Part shown: piece after piece, positions 54,610 through 64,000 of the stretch
How positions within the stretch are numbered: position 1 is the first letter of the stretch
How the letters are laid out: each line of letters opens with the position of its first letter
Position numbers and translations under genes: made by a program
Source: Dichetophora obliterata
Lineage: Eukaryota; Arthropoda; Insecta; Diptera; Sciomyzidae
Length of the DNA: 64,000 bases
Direction of reading: 5' to 3'
NCBI GenBank assembly: GCA_963920525.1
Contig: OY986438.1
Coordinates: 73,044,346 to 73,108,345, forward strand
The notes under the pieces: generated by a model
Told to the model about the DNA's origin: nothing
Database searches by the model: none
The model's input: the letters and a program-made list of their open reading frames with translations, nothing else

Positions 54610-56114
54610 TGTAACGAACCTGTTCTTCTTTAGCCGAGGTATATCTCGCTGGCTCCAGGGTTCGTTGCCAAAAATTTATATTTATCGGACTGTGTGGTGA
54701 ATTTACGTTGAAAAACAATAAGACTAGCTTATACTCGTTTCAACTTTTGATTATATAAATAAGTACTCGGCTGCCGCTGTCTCAATTCTAATAGAGTGAC
54801 TCTCATGCGCGTTCGCCTCGTTGCTTGGCACTCGCTCTTTAGCACTCTCGTCGGTCTAGCACGAATTGGCCTTTCAACACGCGCTGTGATCTTCGCTAGT
54901 TTACTTGCGTGGCCCTATGATTATTGAGTTACGCCACCGATCTGTAGTAAAACTTCAGGTCGGCCTAATTGCGTCACTCACCTAACTGTGTTGACCTCGT
55001 CTAACTGTTGAGTTACGCCACCGATCTGTAGTAAAACTCCAGGTCGGACTACTTGCGTCACTCACCTAACTCCGTTGACCTCGTCTAACTGTTGAGTTAC
55101 GCCACCGATCTGTAGTAAAACTCCAGGTCGGCCTTCTTGTGTCACTCACCTAACTGCGTTGACCTCGTCTAACTGCTGAGTTACGCCATCGATCTGTAGT
55201 AAAACTCCAGGTCGGCCTACTTGCGTCACTCACCTAACTGCGTTGGCCTCGTCTAACTGCTGAGTTACGCCACCGATCTGTAGTAAAACTCCAGGTCGGC
55301 CCACTTGCGTCACTCCAGCCTATTAAGTTTGCACTACTGATCTGTAGTAAAACTCCAGGTCGGTCTACGTGTGCACTACTTCTACTACTATTGCTACCAG
55401 ACAACTTACCCAGGCCGTGGCTCGAACAGAACTCCCCTAAATCTAGCTATGTCTCGCCTTATATAGGACAGTCGCAGAGCTTTTCCTAAATGCAAGCTCT
55501 CTTCTCGCTTTCTGATTGGCCGGCACTACAGCTGATCTGGCGCTTTTCGATTTCTATGTTTATAACAGCTGACCGTGTGCTTTTGGTTTCTATGATTGTC
55601 ACAGCTGACCGTGTGCTTTCGTGGTTTGTGCCATGGGTGCCTTGCACTAGCCACTGGTGTGCTGGTTTCCTGCTAGATGGCGTTGTCTCTTCTTTCATCT
55701 ACTTAATCTTATTATAAGCGGCAGCAGAGTTAATACGAAGCTAGCTTTATATAATACAATTCTTACAGTAAACATTATTAAAGTCGTTAATTAAATACTA
55801 ATTAATAATTCACTTGATTTGTATTAACAATAAATGAAAATATGATAATCATATAAACAATATGTTGAATATAATGATGAATTTAAATATTATCATTTAC
55901 TTTAATGTATGAAATAAAAAGCTGTTGACTGAATTCATTACAGTGTTTAAACAAAAGTAAATAATAATAATTTAGAAGTAAAAATGCAAAATAAAACAAG
56001 GGTGACTCACGATGAATGATGATATGCTGCTTCGTGGTGTTGTCGTCTCTGTTGTTGATGCAATGTTGCTGCCAATGTGTGACTAAAATGCAGCATGCCA
56101 TTTTAGCCTTCACA
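54610..56114 (-). repeat. Probable solo LTR, element C-like family
   Basis: Starts TGTAACGAACC like the element C LTR and ends GCCTTCACA. The 4-bp sequence AACT flanks both sides (54606-54609 and 56115-56118). 1505 bp, with an 84-bp tandem array inside. The start is firm; the right end rests on the AACT match. Strand is by analogy with element C. Confidence 0.62.
54915..55380. repeat. 84-bp tandem array inside the solo LTR
   Basis: Five to six units with the landmark CGATCTGTAGTAAAACTCCA near 54937, 55021, 55105, 55190, 55274 and 55338. Each unit also has GTCACTCACCTAACTGCGTT. Units are very alike, so the array expanded recently. Confidence 0.92.
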
Positions 56115-56315
56115 AACTATTAAGATCTAATTGGTTTCAAATGAAAAATTTTATATTTTTGAAAAATAAAATTATTTAAGATATTGCAAAGAATTAAAAA
56201 ATTAAAAAAAAAATTGAATAGGTCACGTTAGTCAATACGCGTAAAACATATTTGATGCATAAGGAGCAAGGTACTCGAAAATTTAAACCTCATCAAGGTA
56301 TAAATTTTCTGTTTC

Positions 56316-56329
56316 AAAGGGGGGAGGAA
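56316..56329 (+). other. Provirus polypurine tract
   Basis: AAAGGGGGGAGGAA directly before the 3' LTR; primes plus-strand synthesis in this class. Confidence 0.85.
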
Positions 56330-56941
56330 TGTTGTGATCCAGATCATGCCATGGGGTATGAATCACAACCCTCAACTTATTGGAGAGATTATGGTAAACA
56401 AACGTCATATGTTGTTTACCGGTGACATACCATGCAATTATTTGCGGCCATTGTCAACGAACGCTGATGTAAACAAAAAATCATATGAACACTGGTCTAC
56501 CTCAAGAACAAGTTGGGCGCTCAGCGTTCATATAGTTTTTTTAGCAGCGTGATTTGAAACTTGCGTAAAGCAATCTTGCACGAATATCAATGTTACAAAT
56601 AAGAACCTAGTTGTTAAGTGCTAGTATTTTGGAATACAAAAGTTAGTTGTAAAAATAATATAGAGTGGCTCTAAAAATAAAGTGAAGTCTTCAATTAAAA
56701 GAAAACTAACTAGAGATTTTTTTCAATTAAAGGAACAGGGTGAAAATGGACAATTTTGGTAAGTGTGCTTTCGGTTTGGGAACCACTAAAAATCCCCATT
56801 AACTTAAACCTATCGCGGCAACCTCACGGCTGCCTACTGAATGGCATAAACCACCATGTCTATCAAACAAAGAGGTGGTTAAAATAATAAAAATTCGGGA
56901 GACTGTAGGACTTACGCGTATCCTCGGCGGAGGATACAACA
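56330..56941 (+). repeat. Provirus 3' LTR, short form
   Basis: 612 bp. It matches the 5' LTR but lacks about 425 bp after GATTTGAAACTT. It keeps the leader ATG and donor region near 56745 and the same end. Confidence 0.93.
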
Positions 56942-57700
56942 AAAGTCGGAGCTCCAGCAAGCAAACGACAGAAGCAGAAACCGATCATAAACACAATCCC
57001 GCTGCCTAAACAGGAGGTAAGAACCAAGGCCAGTGACGTGACTAAACGACACCTGATCGTAGCACTTATCGACCGGAGTGATCCCCAAGGCAAAATGACC
57101 CTCGAGAGATGGAAATCCGTAGAGATGAAGCTTCTCGAGGTGATGTTCACGAGGTTGGAAGCCCAACCTGACGCTCCCATGCCCACCTTCGATGGAGCGG
57201 GCTGGCTCAATGGGGTTAAGATCCTGAAGTGCAACGATGATCCAACTCTGCACTGGGTGAAAGCAGTAACCCCGACACTCCAATGGCTATGGGAGGGTGC
57301 CCAACTGGAAGTAGTGGACAGGACTAGTATCCCGTCCCTACCAAAAGCGAAGGTACTCTTCCCAAGAGTAGTGACACAGGAGTCCGCACTGAAGCTTCGC
57401 TAAAAACAAAATCCGGACGTGCCAACAGCTGACTGGAGGGTGTTAAAGGTTGCTGATCCACTACCTGGTAGTAGCGGGGGGAAACACCACATCCTCCAAA
57501 TTAACAAGGAGGCAGAGGATATCCTTACGGGAAGATGGCGTGGGGCGTTGGTAGTGTTTATGTGCGCCTCAAAAAGCGGCACCCCAAGGACAACAACAGC
57601 AACACACTAGAGTCCGGAGAGGTGGATAAAGATCTCGGCCTAGAAGCCGTGACCGACGCTGCCTGGAAGATGCGGGTGCCTTCCAGGAACCTTCAGCCTA
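56942..57700 (+). pseudogene. LINE-2 ORF1, 3' part
   Basis: Resumes the ORF1 frame after the provirus (KVGAPASKRQKQKP). The piece to 57403 has a folded-looking domain (RHLIVALIDRSDPQGKMTLERWKSVEMKLL... GWLNGVKILKCND), then a stop. It continues in other frames to 57610 (DWRVLKVADPLPGSSGGKHHILQINKEAEDIL) and to about 57790 (EVDKDLGLEAVTDAAWKMRV). The domain resembles the DUF4780-type region of insect LINE ORF1 proteins; this assignment is tentative. Confidence 0.7.
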
Positions 57701-58599
57701 ATGCAGTTGAAGGTCCTTCAGATAAACCTGCACAAAAGCAAAACCGACAGCGCGGAACTCCTTCTCGTATTGGAGGAAGTAGGCTACGATGTACCTTTAG
57801 TACAGGAGCCTCGGGCAACGCGGTATCTGGCCTAAAGTCACAAAACTTCAACACGTTTTTCGCAACAACAGTAATTAGAACAAGAACAGCTATCCTTATA
57901 AGAAAAGGCATCTATACTTATTTAATTTCTCATTACAACACTGACGATCTCACTGTCGTTGCGCTAGAGGGCGATGCGGACGAGCCGAACCTGGTCGCCT
58001 CATGCTACTTGGTGCATGACGACAACGCACCACCAGACGAGCTACAAAGAATGGTAGCAATCGCCGGCGGGAAGAATCAAGCAGTTGCCTTCGAAGCAGA
58101 TGCCAATGCACACCACCCAGTATGGGGCAGCCCAGACATCAATGATCGAGGTGAGTCTCTACTTAACTTTATTTTACAACATAAACTCAGTGTATCTAAC
58201 ATCGGCGAGGAACCCACTTATGTAGACCCCACCTCGTCGAACGTGTTAGACTTAACGATATCCTCCGACAACAACACTCTGGTCACAAATTGGAGGGTGC
58301 TAGCACAGCCCTCCTTCTCAGACCACAATTATATAAGCTTTAATTACACTCCAGCTCAAAAGATCTTTAGAAACCCCAGACACACTAACTGGAACCGCTT
58401 CAGAAGCATCATTGAGACCAAATTACCAGCTCCCAAACAAGTTAATGCGGAGGAAGGCATTGAGAGGTCCCTGCAAATTCTCTCGGCCCATCTTCTCAAG
58501 GCCTATCATGCCTCCTGTAAACCCACGCAAACAAAGCGTAAGATCAGACCACCATGGTGGAGTCCGGCTCTTACAGAGCAAAGACGCGGCCTAAAATAA
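57701..58599 (+). pseudogene. LINE-2 ORF2 start: endonuclease
   Basis: ATG at 57701 opens the APE-type endonuclease: catalytic Asn in LQINLHKSK and Glu in PLVQEP. A frameshift near 57805 moves the remaining domain into the frame ending at 58599. That frame has EADANAHHPVWGS (usually GCDANAHH), NDRGESLLNFI, VLDLTIS and the catalytic Asp-His in SFSDHNYISF. The linker WWSPALTEQRRGLK follows. The ORF2 start overlaps the ORF1 end. Confidence 0.87.
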
Positions 58600-60147
58600 T
58601 TCTTTAAACTAGCTAAAATAGCTGACCAAGAGGAATTTTGGGGGGAATATAAATGTAGCCTCAAACTTTTTAAACAAACGTATGCAGAGCAAAAAGACAC
58701 TCTTGGAAGAACTTCTGCTCAAGCATAGAAAAAACTACGGACACAGCAAGGCTCAGGAAGCTATTCTCAAAGCAGAGCCAGCTACGCAAAGACAATGGCC
58801 AGTGGACGGAAAGCAGTGAGGAATCCTTCCAGGTGCTTTTAAAGGCGCATTTTCCTGGCTGTACCGAAGCTCAAAACACTACTATAATACGAGGACACAG
58901 GACAACCCCGCTACAGGTTCCACACGACTTAATAACGTCGGACGGAATCGTATGGGCTATAAACTCGTTCTCGGGATACAAATTGCCGGGACCAGACGGT
59001 ATAATTTCTGCCATGCTGCAAACGGCCGATTCGCGAGTCGTCCCATGGCTGAAGAATATATTTAACGGATGCATCAGGCCAAACTATGTACCTGTGGCTT
59101 GGAGGACAGCGAGAGCTGTATTCTTACCGAAGGCAGGTAAGAGCAGCCATCTCTATCCGAGAGACTACAGGCCAATAAGCCTGACCTCCTTTGTACTCAA
59201 AACGCTCGAGAAACTGATTGACTTGCACCTTAAAAACAATTCAATCCAGTTATCAACCAACCAACACGCATACACGAAAGGTAAATCGATTGAAACGGCA
59301 CTACATTCCCTAGTAGTAACCCTAGAAAAAGCCCTCCACCCAAAGGAATACGCACCCGGGGCGTTTCTAGACATCTCAGGTGCATTCAACAATGTATCAA
59401 CAACCGCAATCTTATGGTAATAAACCTATGGTTAGACAAGTGGAAAGGTGCGGACTGAGTGGGGCACTAAATCCATGGTAGGGAAAGCTCGCAGCGGGAC
59501 ACCCCAAGGAGGGGTCCTCTCACCACTACTATGGAATCTTGTCGTTAATGAACTACTCGAAAAGTTCGCAGGTAGATCCCCGAGGATAGCTGCCTATGCA
59601 GACGACATAAGCATAATTATAGTAGGGAATGTCTATCAACAGTAAGCTCTATAATGGAGAGCACACTCAAAGATGTACTTAGATGGTCAAATTCAGTCGG
59701 TCTTAGTATTAACGCAGAGAAAACGGATCAGGTTCTGTTCACGAAAAGGTACAAGATACCACAGTGGATACCACCGAAATTGAACGATATACGTTTCATA
59801 CCGAAAACTCACACAAAATATCTAGGAGTCGTCCTAGACAGCAAGCTGTCATGGAAAACCAACGTAGAAGAAAGGGTGAAGAAATTCACCATTGCGCTAT
59901 ACACATCCAAGAAGATGCTAGTCAATACCTGGGCTCTCTCACCCTTTCCGATGCACTGGATCTATGTAACGGTAGTGCGTCCTATTCTACTCTATGGGAT
60001 TATTGCGTGGTGGCCGGCTGTGAACAAATCAACATTCCTCAGGCACTTCCTCAGGAAGTCAACTCCAACTAAAGCGCTTGAAACCATTTTAAGTATGGAC
60101 CCCCTGGACATACACGCAAAACTAATTGCCTTAAAAATGGCACAACG
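58600..60147 (+). pseudogene. LINE-2 reverse transcriptase
   Basis: Plus frames 58833-59420, 59448-59645 and 59654-60147. Motifs in order: INSFSGYKLPGPDGI, YVPVAWRTARAVFLPKAGK, DYRPISLTSF, HAYTKGKSIETALHS, FLDISGAFNNV, GTPQGGVLSPLLW, the intact active site YADDISIII, and TKYLGVVLDSKL. Frameshifts lie near 59418 and 59643. A small deletion near 60060 removes part of the conserved stretch before STPTKAL. The solo LTR starts at 60148 inside the codon after MAQ. Confidence 0.9.
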
Positions 60148-60240
60148 TGTGACGGGCAAAAGACCGAGGCGGTTTTTGCCGCACACATAGCTCCCGATCT
60201 CACTGCAAAAAAAAAAAAAAACACGAAGAAATAACAATAA

Positions 60241-60271
<31 letters not shown>

Positions 60272-62783
60272 TATAATAATAATAACAATAAAACTAACAT
60301 AACAACACCGATAAAACCAACCATCCAACAGAGCCTCATTTCTGGACATAGCCCGAAATAGGTAATTTCCTACCTCATAGAGGTCGGAAGTATCAAAACT
60401 CTGGATTAACAATAATAAAAATATTAGTAACAATAAATTAACTAAAGCAAAGAAAAGGAATTTAAATCAAACCACAAATAAAATATATAAACCCTAAAGC
60501 TAACATACAACTAGTAATAACACCGCACCCTGTGTCGACATAAATACACATATAGGCATTCAGAGACGATCACATTAAATTAACGGCCACTGCGGCAAAA
60601 CATAGTAGAGAAGTTAACCAACAAATACACAGGCAACCAAACCCCAACCTTAACAAACACATCTAATCTAACGAAAACTGCAGCTAAAGATTTACAACAA
60701 GAGAAACAACAATCAGTCAGCCGAACCCTAACATGAAGGCAACATAAGACAGTATAAGAGAAATGACGTCAGACATACAAGAGGAAGAAACCCGTTTGAA
60801 TATTTATATATGGATATAGACCAACACACATAGTGAACGATTACCATGACGAAATGCTACAAGCGAGAGAAGGCCCGAGCAAGCAACCATCACCGATCAA
60901 GTACCAGTAGGCAGAATGGCAACGGGCTACAAATACAACACGAGAACAGAATTGACGATGCAGGTAGCCACCAATACTATCGCAGCGAGAGCGACAAGCA
61001 ACAACGACGACAAACAGCACGGTCAAGTGTTGGCTAGCCAGAAGACAAAAGTTAGTTGCTGACGAGGAGCGAACGAGTGCAGTTGTTAGTTGCTGACGAG
61101 GAGCGAACCAGTGAAGTGGATAGTTACTAGCGAGCGGTGAACCAGTGAAGACTATATACACTGTACAGAAGGATTAATGAACAGGAAGGATTAAATAAAG
61201 GTCAGGAGTTCAGAAGGCATTTAAAGGAAATTAATATAGAAGGGTGAGGACAGACAGAACTGTGAGTGGTATTGTAAGGTATTTAATTATTTACAAGAGA
61301 GAGTATAAAGTATTTTAAGATTATATCGGGGTCTTCGGATACTGAATTATTTTAGAAATTGTAAAGTATTTACGATTATAATAAGATTATATCGGGGTCT
61401 TCGGATACTGAATTATTTTAAACCTTATAAAGTATTTACGATTATAATAAGATTATATCGGGGTCTTCGGATACTGAATTATTTTAATAATTGTAAAGTA
61501 TTTACGATTATAATAAGATTATATCGGGGTCTTCGGATACTGAACTATTTTAAACATTATAAAGTATTTACGATTATAATAAGATTATATCGGGGTCTTC
61601 GGATACTGAATTATTTTAATCCTTATAAAGTATTTACGATTATAATAAGATTATATCGGGGTCTTCGGATACTGAATTATTTTAATAATTGTAAAGTATT
61701 TACGATTATAATAAGATTATATCGGGGTCTTCGGATACTGAATTATTTTAAACCTTATAAAGTATTTACGATTATAATAAGATTATATCGGGGTCTTCGG
61801 ATACTGAACTATTTTAAACATTATAAAGTATTTACGATTATAATAAGATTATATCGGGGTCTTCGGATACTGAATTATTTTAAACCTTATAAAGTATTTA
61901 CGATTATAATAAGATTATATCGGGGTCTTCGGATACTGAATTATTTACGATTATAATAAGATTATATAGGGGTCTTCGGATACTGAATTATTTTAAACCT
62001 TATAAAGTATTTACGATTATAATAAGATTATATCGTTGTCTTCGGATACTGAATTATTTGAAACCTTATAAAATATTTACGATTATAATAAGATTATATC
62101 GTTGTCTTCGGATACTGAATTATTTTAAACATTGTAAAGTATTTACGATTATAATAAGATTTTATCGGGGTCTTCGGATACTGAATTATTTTGAACATTG
62201 TAAAGTATTTACGATTATAATAAGATTATATCGAGGTCTTCGGATACTGAATTATTTTAAACCTTATAAAGTATTTACGATTATAATAAGATTATATCGG
62301 GGTCTTCGGATACTGAATTATTTTAAACATTGTAAAGTATTTACGATTATAATAAGATTATATCGGGGTCTTCGGATACTGAATTATTTTAAACATTGTA
62401 AAGTATTTACGATTATAATAAGATTATATCGGGGTCTTCGGATACCGAATTACTCTAAATATTGTGAATCCTAACGTTAAGATAGATAGGAACTACACTA
62501 AAAGTTAGAGACAAACGTTAAGCAAACAGTGACCGGACCATAGACCTAACGGAACACCTTAGCCGAATCCGATCATTGCCTAGGAGAGGGGCACCACCTT
62601 GACGTCAACGTATCAATCGAATGTCAAACCTGAATTATAATTTGAATTAAAAACTCAATAAAGAAATATTAACTATAACCTCTGCACGTCTACAATTTTT
62701 CTCATTACAAATTTTGTACGGACCTCGGAATCCCGGCGAGCTAACCTCAGCTATAGACCCGGAAGACCGGGAGCTTCGTTACA
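60148..62783. repeat. 2.6-kb solo LTR inside LINE-2
   Basis: Starts TGTGACGGGCAAAAG and ends GCTTCGTTACA, flanked by the 4-bp duplication AACG (60144-60147 and 62784-62787). Removing it joins MAQR to LTAAGNM in one frame. The interior has an AT-rich trinucleotide run (60225-60290), some 1 kb without ORFs, a 66-bp array (61300-62460) and an AATAAA near 62658. It is unusually long for an insect LTR. The element it came from is not in the window. Confidence 0.9.
61300..62460. repeat. 66-bp tandem array, about 18 units
   Basis: The landmark ATCGGGGTCTTCGGATACTG recurs every 66 bp from 61326 to 62429, with one shortened unit at 61921-61968 (19 bp lost). Units vary at few sites (ACCTTATA, ACATTGTA or ATAATTGT variants). 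The period is a multiple of three, so one plus frame stays open for 138 codons (62058-62474). Confidence 0.96.
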
Positions 62784-63801
62784 AACGCCTTACGGCGGCA
62801 GGCAACATGTGCATTCAAAATTTAGGACATTGTGCAATCGGAAAGGATCTACTTAGTAGCACGGACTACATGGTAACTCGGACGATAGTCAATTCCAAAG
62901 CACGAACTCTTTTGGGACCAAATGACTGGTGCAAAGGTATAGAACAAGCACAGCAGGCGGTCAACACATTTACAGACGGCTCCAAAATGCCTACGGGGGT
63001 AGGTGCGGCTGTGTATTGTGCAGAGCCTAATATAAGGCAGCCATATAAACTGCCGAACCACTGCAGTATCTTCCAGGCGGAAATATTTGCCATAAGGAAG
63101 GCTGCTGAGCTAGTCCTCAGCATGGACACAGAACACTCTTACATCAAAATTTTCCTTGACAGTTAAGCGGCGATCAAATCTATGCGCTCCGCTAGCATCA
63201 AGTTCAAAAGCGTCATGGATGGCAGAGATGCACTAGATGCACTATGCGCTTCGAAGAGAGTGCGCATATACTGGGTCCATAGCCACCAGGGCATTGAAGG
63301 AAACGAGATGGCTGATGGTTTAGCAAAGGAAGGCGCTGGGCTGGAATCAGAACTCGCAGAACATGTACTTACTCCGCTACAAGAGTTGTACAGGAACCTC
63401 GAAAGAAGAGCCACACAAGCAGCGAATCGTAGATGGAGAAATACGACATCGTGCAAAATCTCGAAAATCATGTGCAATGCACAATGCGAAAAACGAACTC
63501 TGTTCATCTTGGCACGCCCGCGCAAAGATTGCAGGACACTAGTGGGCATGGTCAATGCATGACGGCAGCCCACGCGAGGAAGCTTGGCATCACCACGGAT
63601 GACAACTGCAGGAAGTGCAAGGAACCGGGCACAGTGGGGACCCTGGAGCACCTACTATGCACATGCCCCGCCCTACTTAGATCGACCCTAAAATACCTAG
63701 GCTCATCGACGTTTCCGTCGCTTAAAGATGTGACCAAAGTATCTCTGGAATCCCTCCTAAGGTTTGCGAATTCAAATCAAATCTTTAAAGACTTCAATTA
63801 A
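62784..63801 (+). pseudogene. LINE-2 RNase H domain and C-terminus
   Basis: Resumes ORF2 after the solo LTR. RNase H catalytic positions: Asp in FTDGSKMPTG, Glu in FQAEIFAIRKA, Asp in KIFLDS and Asp in NEMADGLAKEG. A stop (TAA) follows FLDS at 63164 and a frameshift near 63520 moves into the last frame with the zinc-like C-terminus (CRKCKEPGTVGTLEHLLCTC). It ends at 63801. Confidence 0.9.
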
Positions 63802-63897
63802 ACACAAAGGTTCCTTTTGTTCGCTACCGGTACCACTAAGGACCAGAATTGGTCTATGTGAGCCTTCACGAAGGCATCCGGATTAACCTAACCTAAC
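63802..63897 (+). other. LINE-2 3' UTR and tail
   Basis: Short 3' UTR ending GATTAACCTAACCTAAC immediately before the second target duplication copy. The tail is like that of LINE-1. Confidence 0.8.
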
Positions 63898-64000
63898 ATT
63901 TATAAGTGGAAGCTTTGTCCCTACGTCTAATTTTTTCAAAACTTTTTGGAATCTAATTTCATCTTTACCTGAGTCTGGTTTGAAATAAAAATAATTAGTT
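63898..64000 (-). pseudogene. Element D pol, upstream continuation
   Basis: The minus strand reads an open frame (KVLKKLDVGTKLPLIN) that joins the frame at 38811 once LINE-2 is removed. It continues past the window end towards protease and gag. Confidence 0.85.

Larger units (their letters stand above)
39829..56941 (+). mobile_element. Errantivirus-like Ty3/gypsy provirus with env
   Basis: Plus-strand provirus with LTRs at 39829-40865 and 56330-56941, a tRNA-Ser-type primer site, a polypurine tract, gag, pol and env. It lies inside LINE-2 ORF1, and the flanking bases are a run of A, so the 4-bp duplication (AAAA) has little information. It is 17.1 kb long because of a LINE-3 in env and ~4.7 kb between env and the 3' LTR. 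Every gene is broken. Confidence 0.92.
38812..63897 (+). mobile_element. LINE-2: full-length non-LTR element, split three ways
   Basis: Plus strand. The 13-bp target duplication ATTTATAAGTGGA flanks it (38799-38811 and 63898-63910). Removing it restores the element D frame (KLPLIN joined to IFRQYQ). It has a 5' UTR, ORF1 (split by the provirus 39829-56941), ORF2 with endonuclease, RT and RNase H (split by a solo LTR 60148-62783), and ends GATTAACCTAACCTAAC. It is related to LINE-1 but is a different family by sequence. Confidence 0.93.

Noticed and set aside
62058..62474. 138-codon ORF of 22-residue repeats
   Set aside because: Pure translation of the 66-bp array, starts at a non-ATG codon and is put out of frame upstream by the shortened unit; sits in a solo LTR.
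62714..62783. N-terminal part of the ORF read as RNase H protein
   Set aside because: These codons belong to the solo LTR; the LINE-2 frame only resumes at 62784.

Overview
The window looks like a stretch of insect, most likely dipteran, heterochromatin. It is AT-rich and made almost entirely of decayed transposable elements (TEs) and satellites, and I find no confident host gene. Fly-type signs are errantivirus-like Ty3/gypsy elements with an envelope gene, a BEL/Pao element primed by tRNA-Phe, RNase H-bearing non-LTR elements ending in CCTAA-like repeats, 60-65 nt introns, and a DD41D mariner. The DD41D (rosa) group is, to my knowledge, best known from tephritid fruit flies, so a tephritid is a reasonable but unproven guess.

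Left part (1-19.5 kb). A Mag-like Ty3/gypsy element (plus strand, about 1-12535) has a BEL/Pao element (minus, 74-6081, target duplication GTTTA) in its 5' LTR and an internally deleted mariner (11347-12290, TA duplication) in its 3' LTR. Next come a truncated Ty3/gypsy gag-protease with its LTR (minus, 12536-15305), a foldback element (16222-16692), a 126-bp satellite (16740-17600) and a decayed envelope gene (minus, 17666-18880).

Middle part (19.5-37.6 kb). A non-LTR element (LINE-1, 19552-23693, 13-bp target duplication) sits inside an AT-rich ~57-bp satellite and itself carries a hAT-like insertion (21560-22428, 8-bp duplication). Two minus-strand Ty3/gypsy elements follow: A (27.1-32.2 kb), whose integrase is split by a solo LTR, and B (32.2-35.9 kb), which has lost reverse transcriptase and integrase and carries a second hAT-like insertion (33120-33867).

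Right part (37.6-64 kb). This is a four-level nest that reading frames and target duplications allow to be unpicked. Ty3/gypsy D (minus) is interrupted inside pol by a full-length non-LTR element (LINE-2, 38812-63897). LINE-2 ORF1 is interrupted by a 17-kb errantivirus-like provirus (39829-56941). The provirus envelope gene is interrupted by a 5'-truncated LINE-3 (~48766-49982). A 2.6-kb solo LTR holding an 18-copy 66-bp array (60148-62783) also splits LINE-2 in frame.

The provirus is the most novel object. It has a splice donor just after an ATG in its LTR, with two downstream acceptors that are both in phase with that ATG: one before an unrecognised ~85-residue ORF and one before env. It also has two integrase catalytic cores in series, and a candidate two-exon gene on the opposite strand between env and the 3' LTR. 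Its reverse transcriptase active site is mutated (YFND), so this copy is dead.
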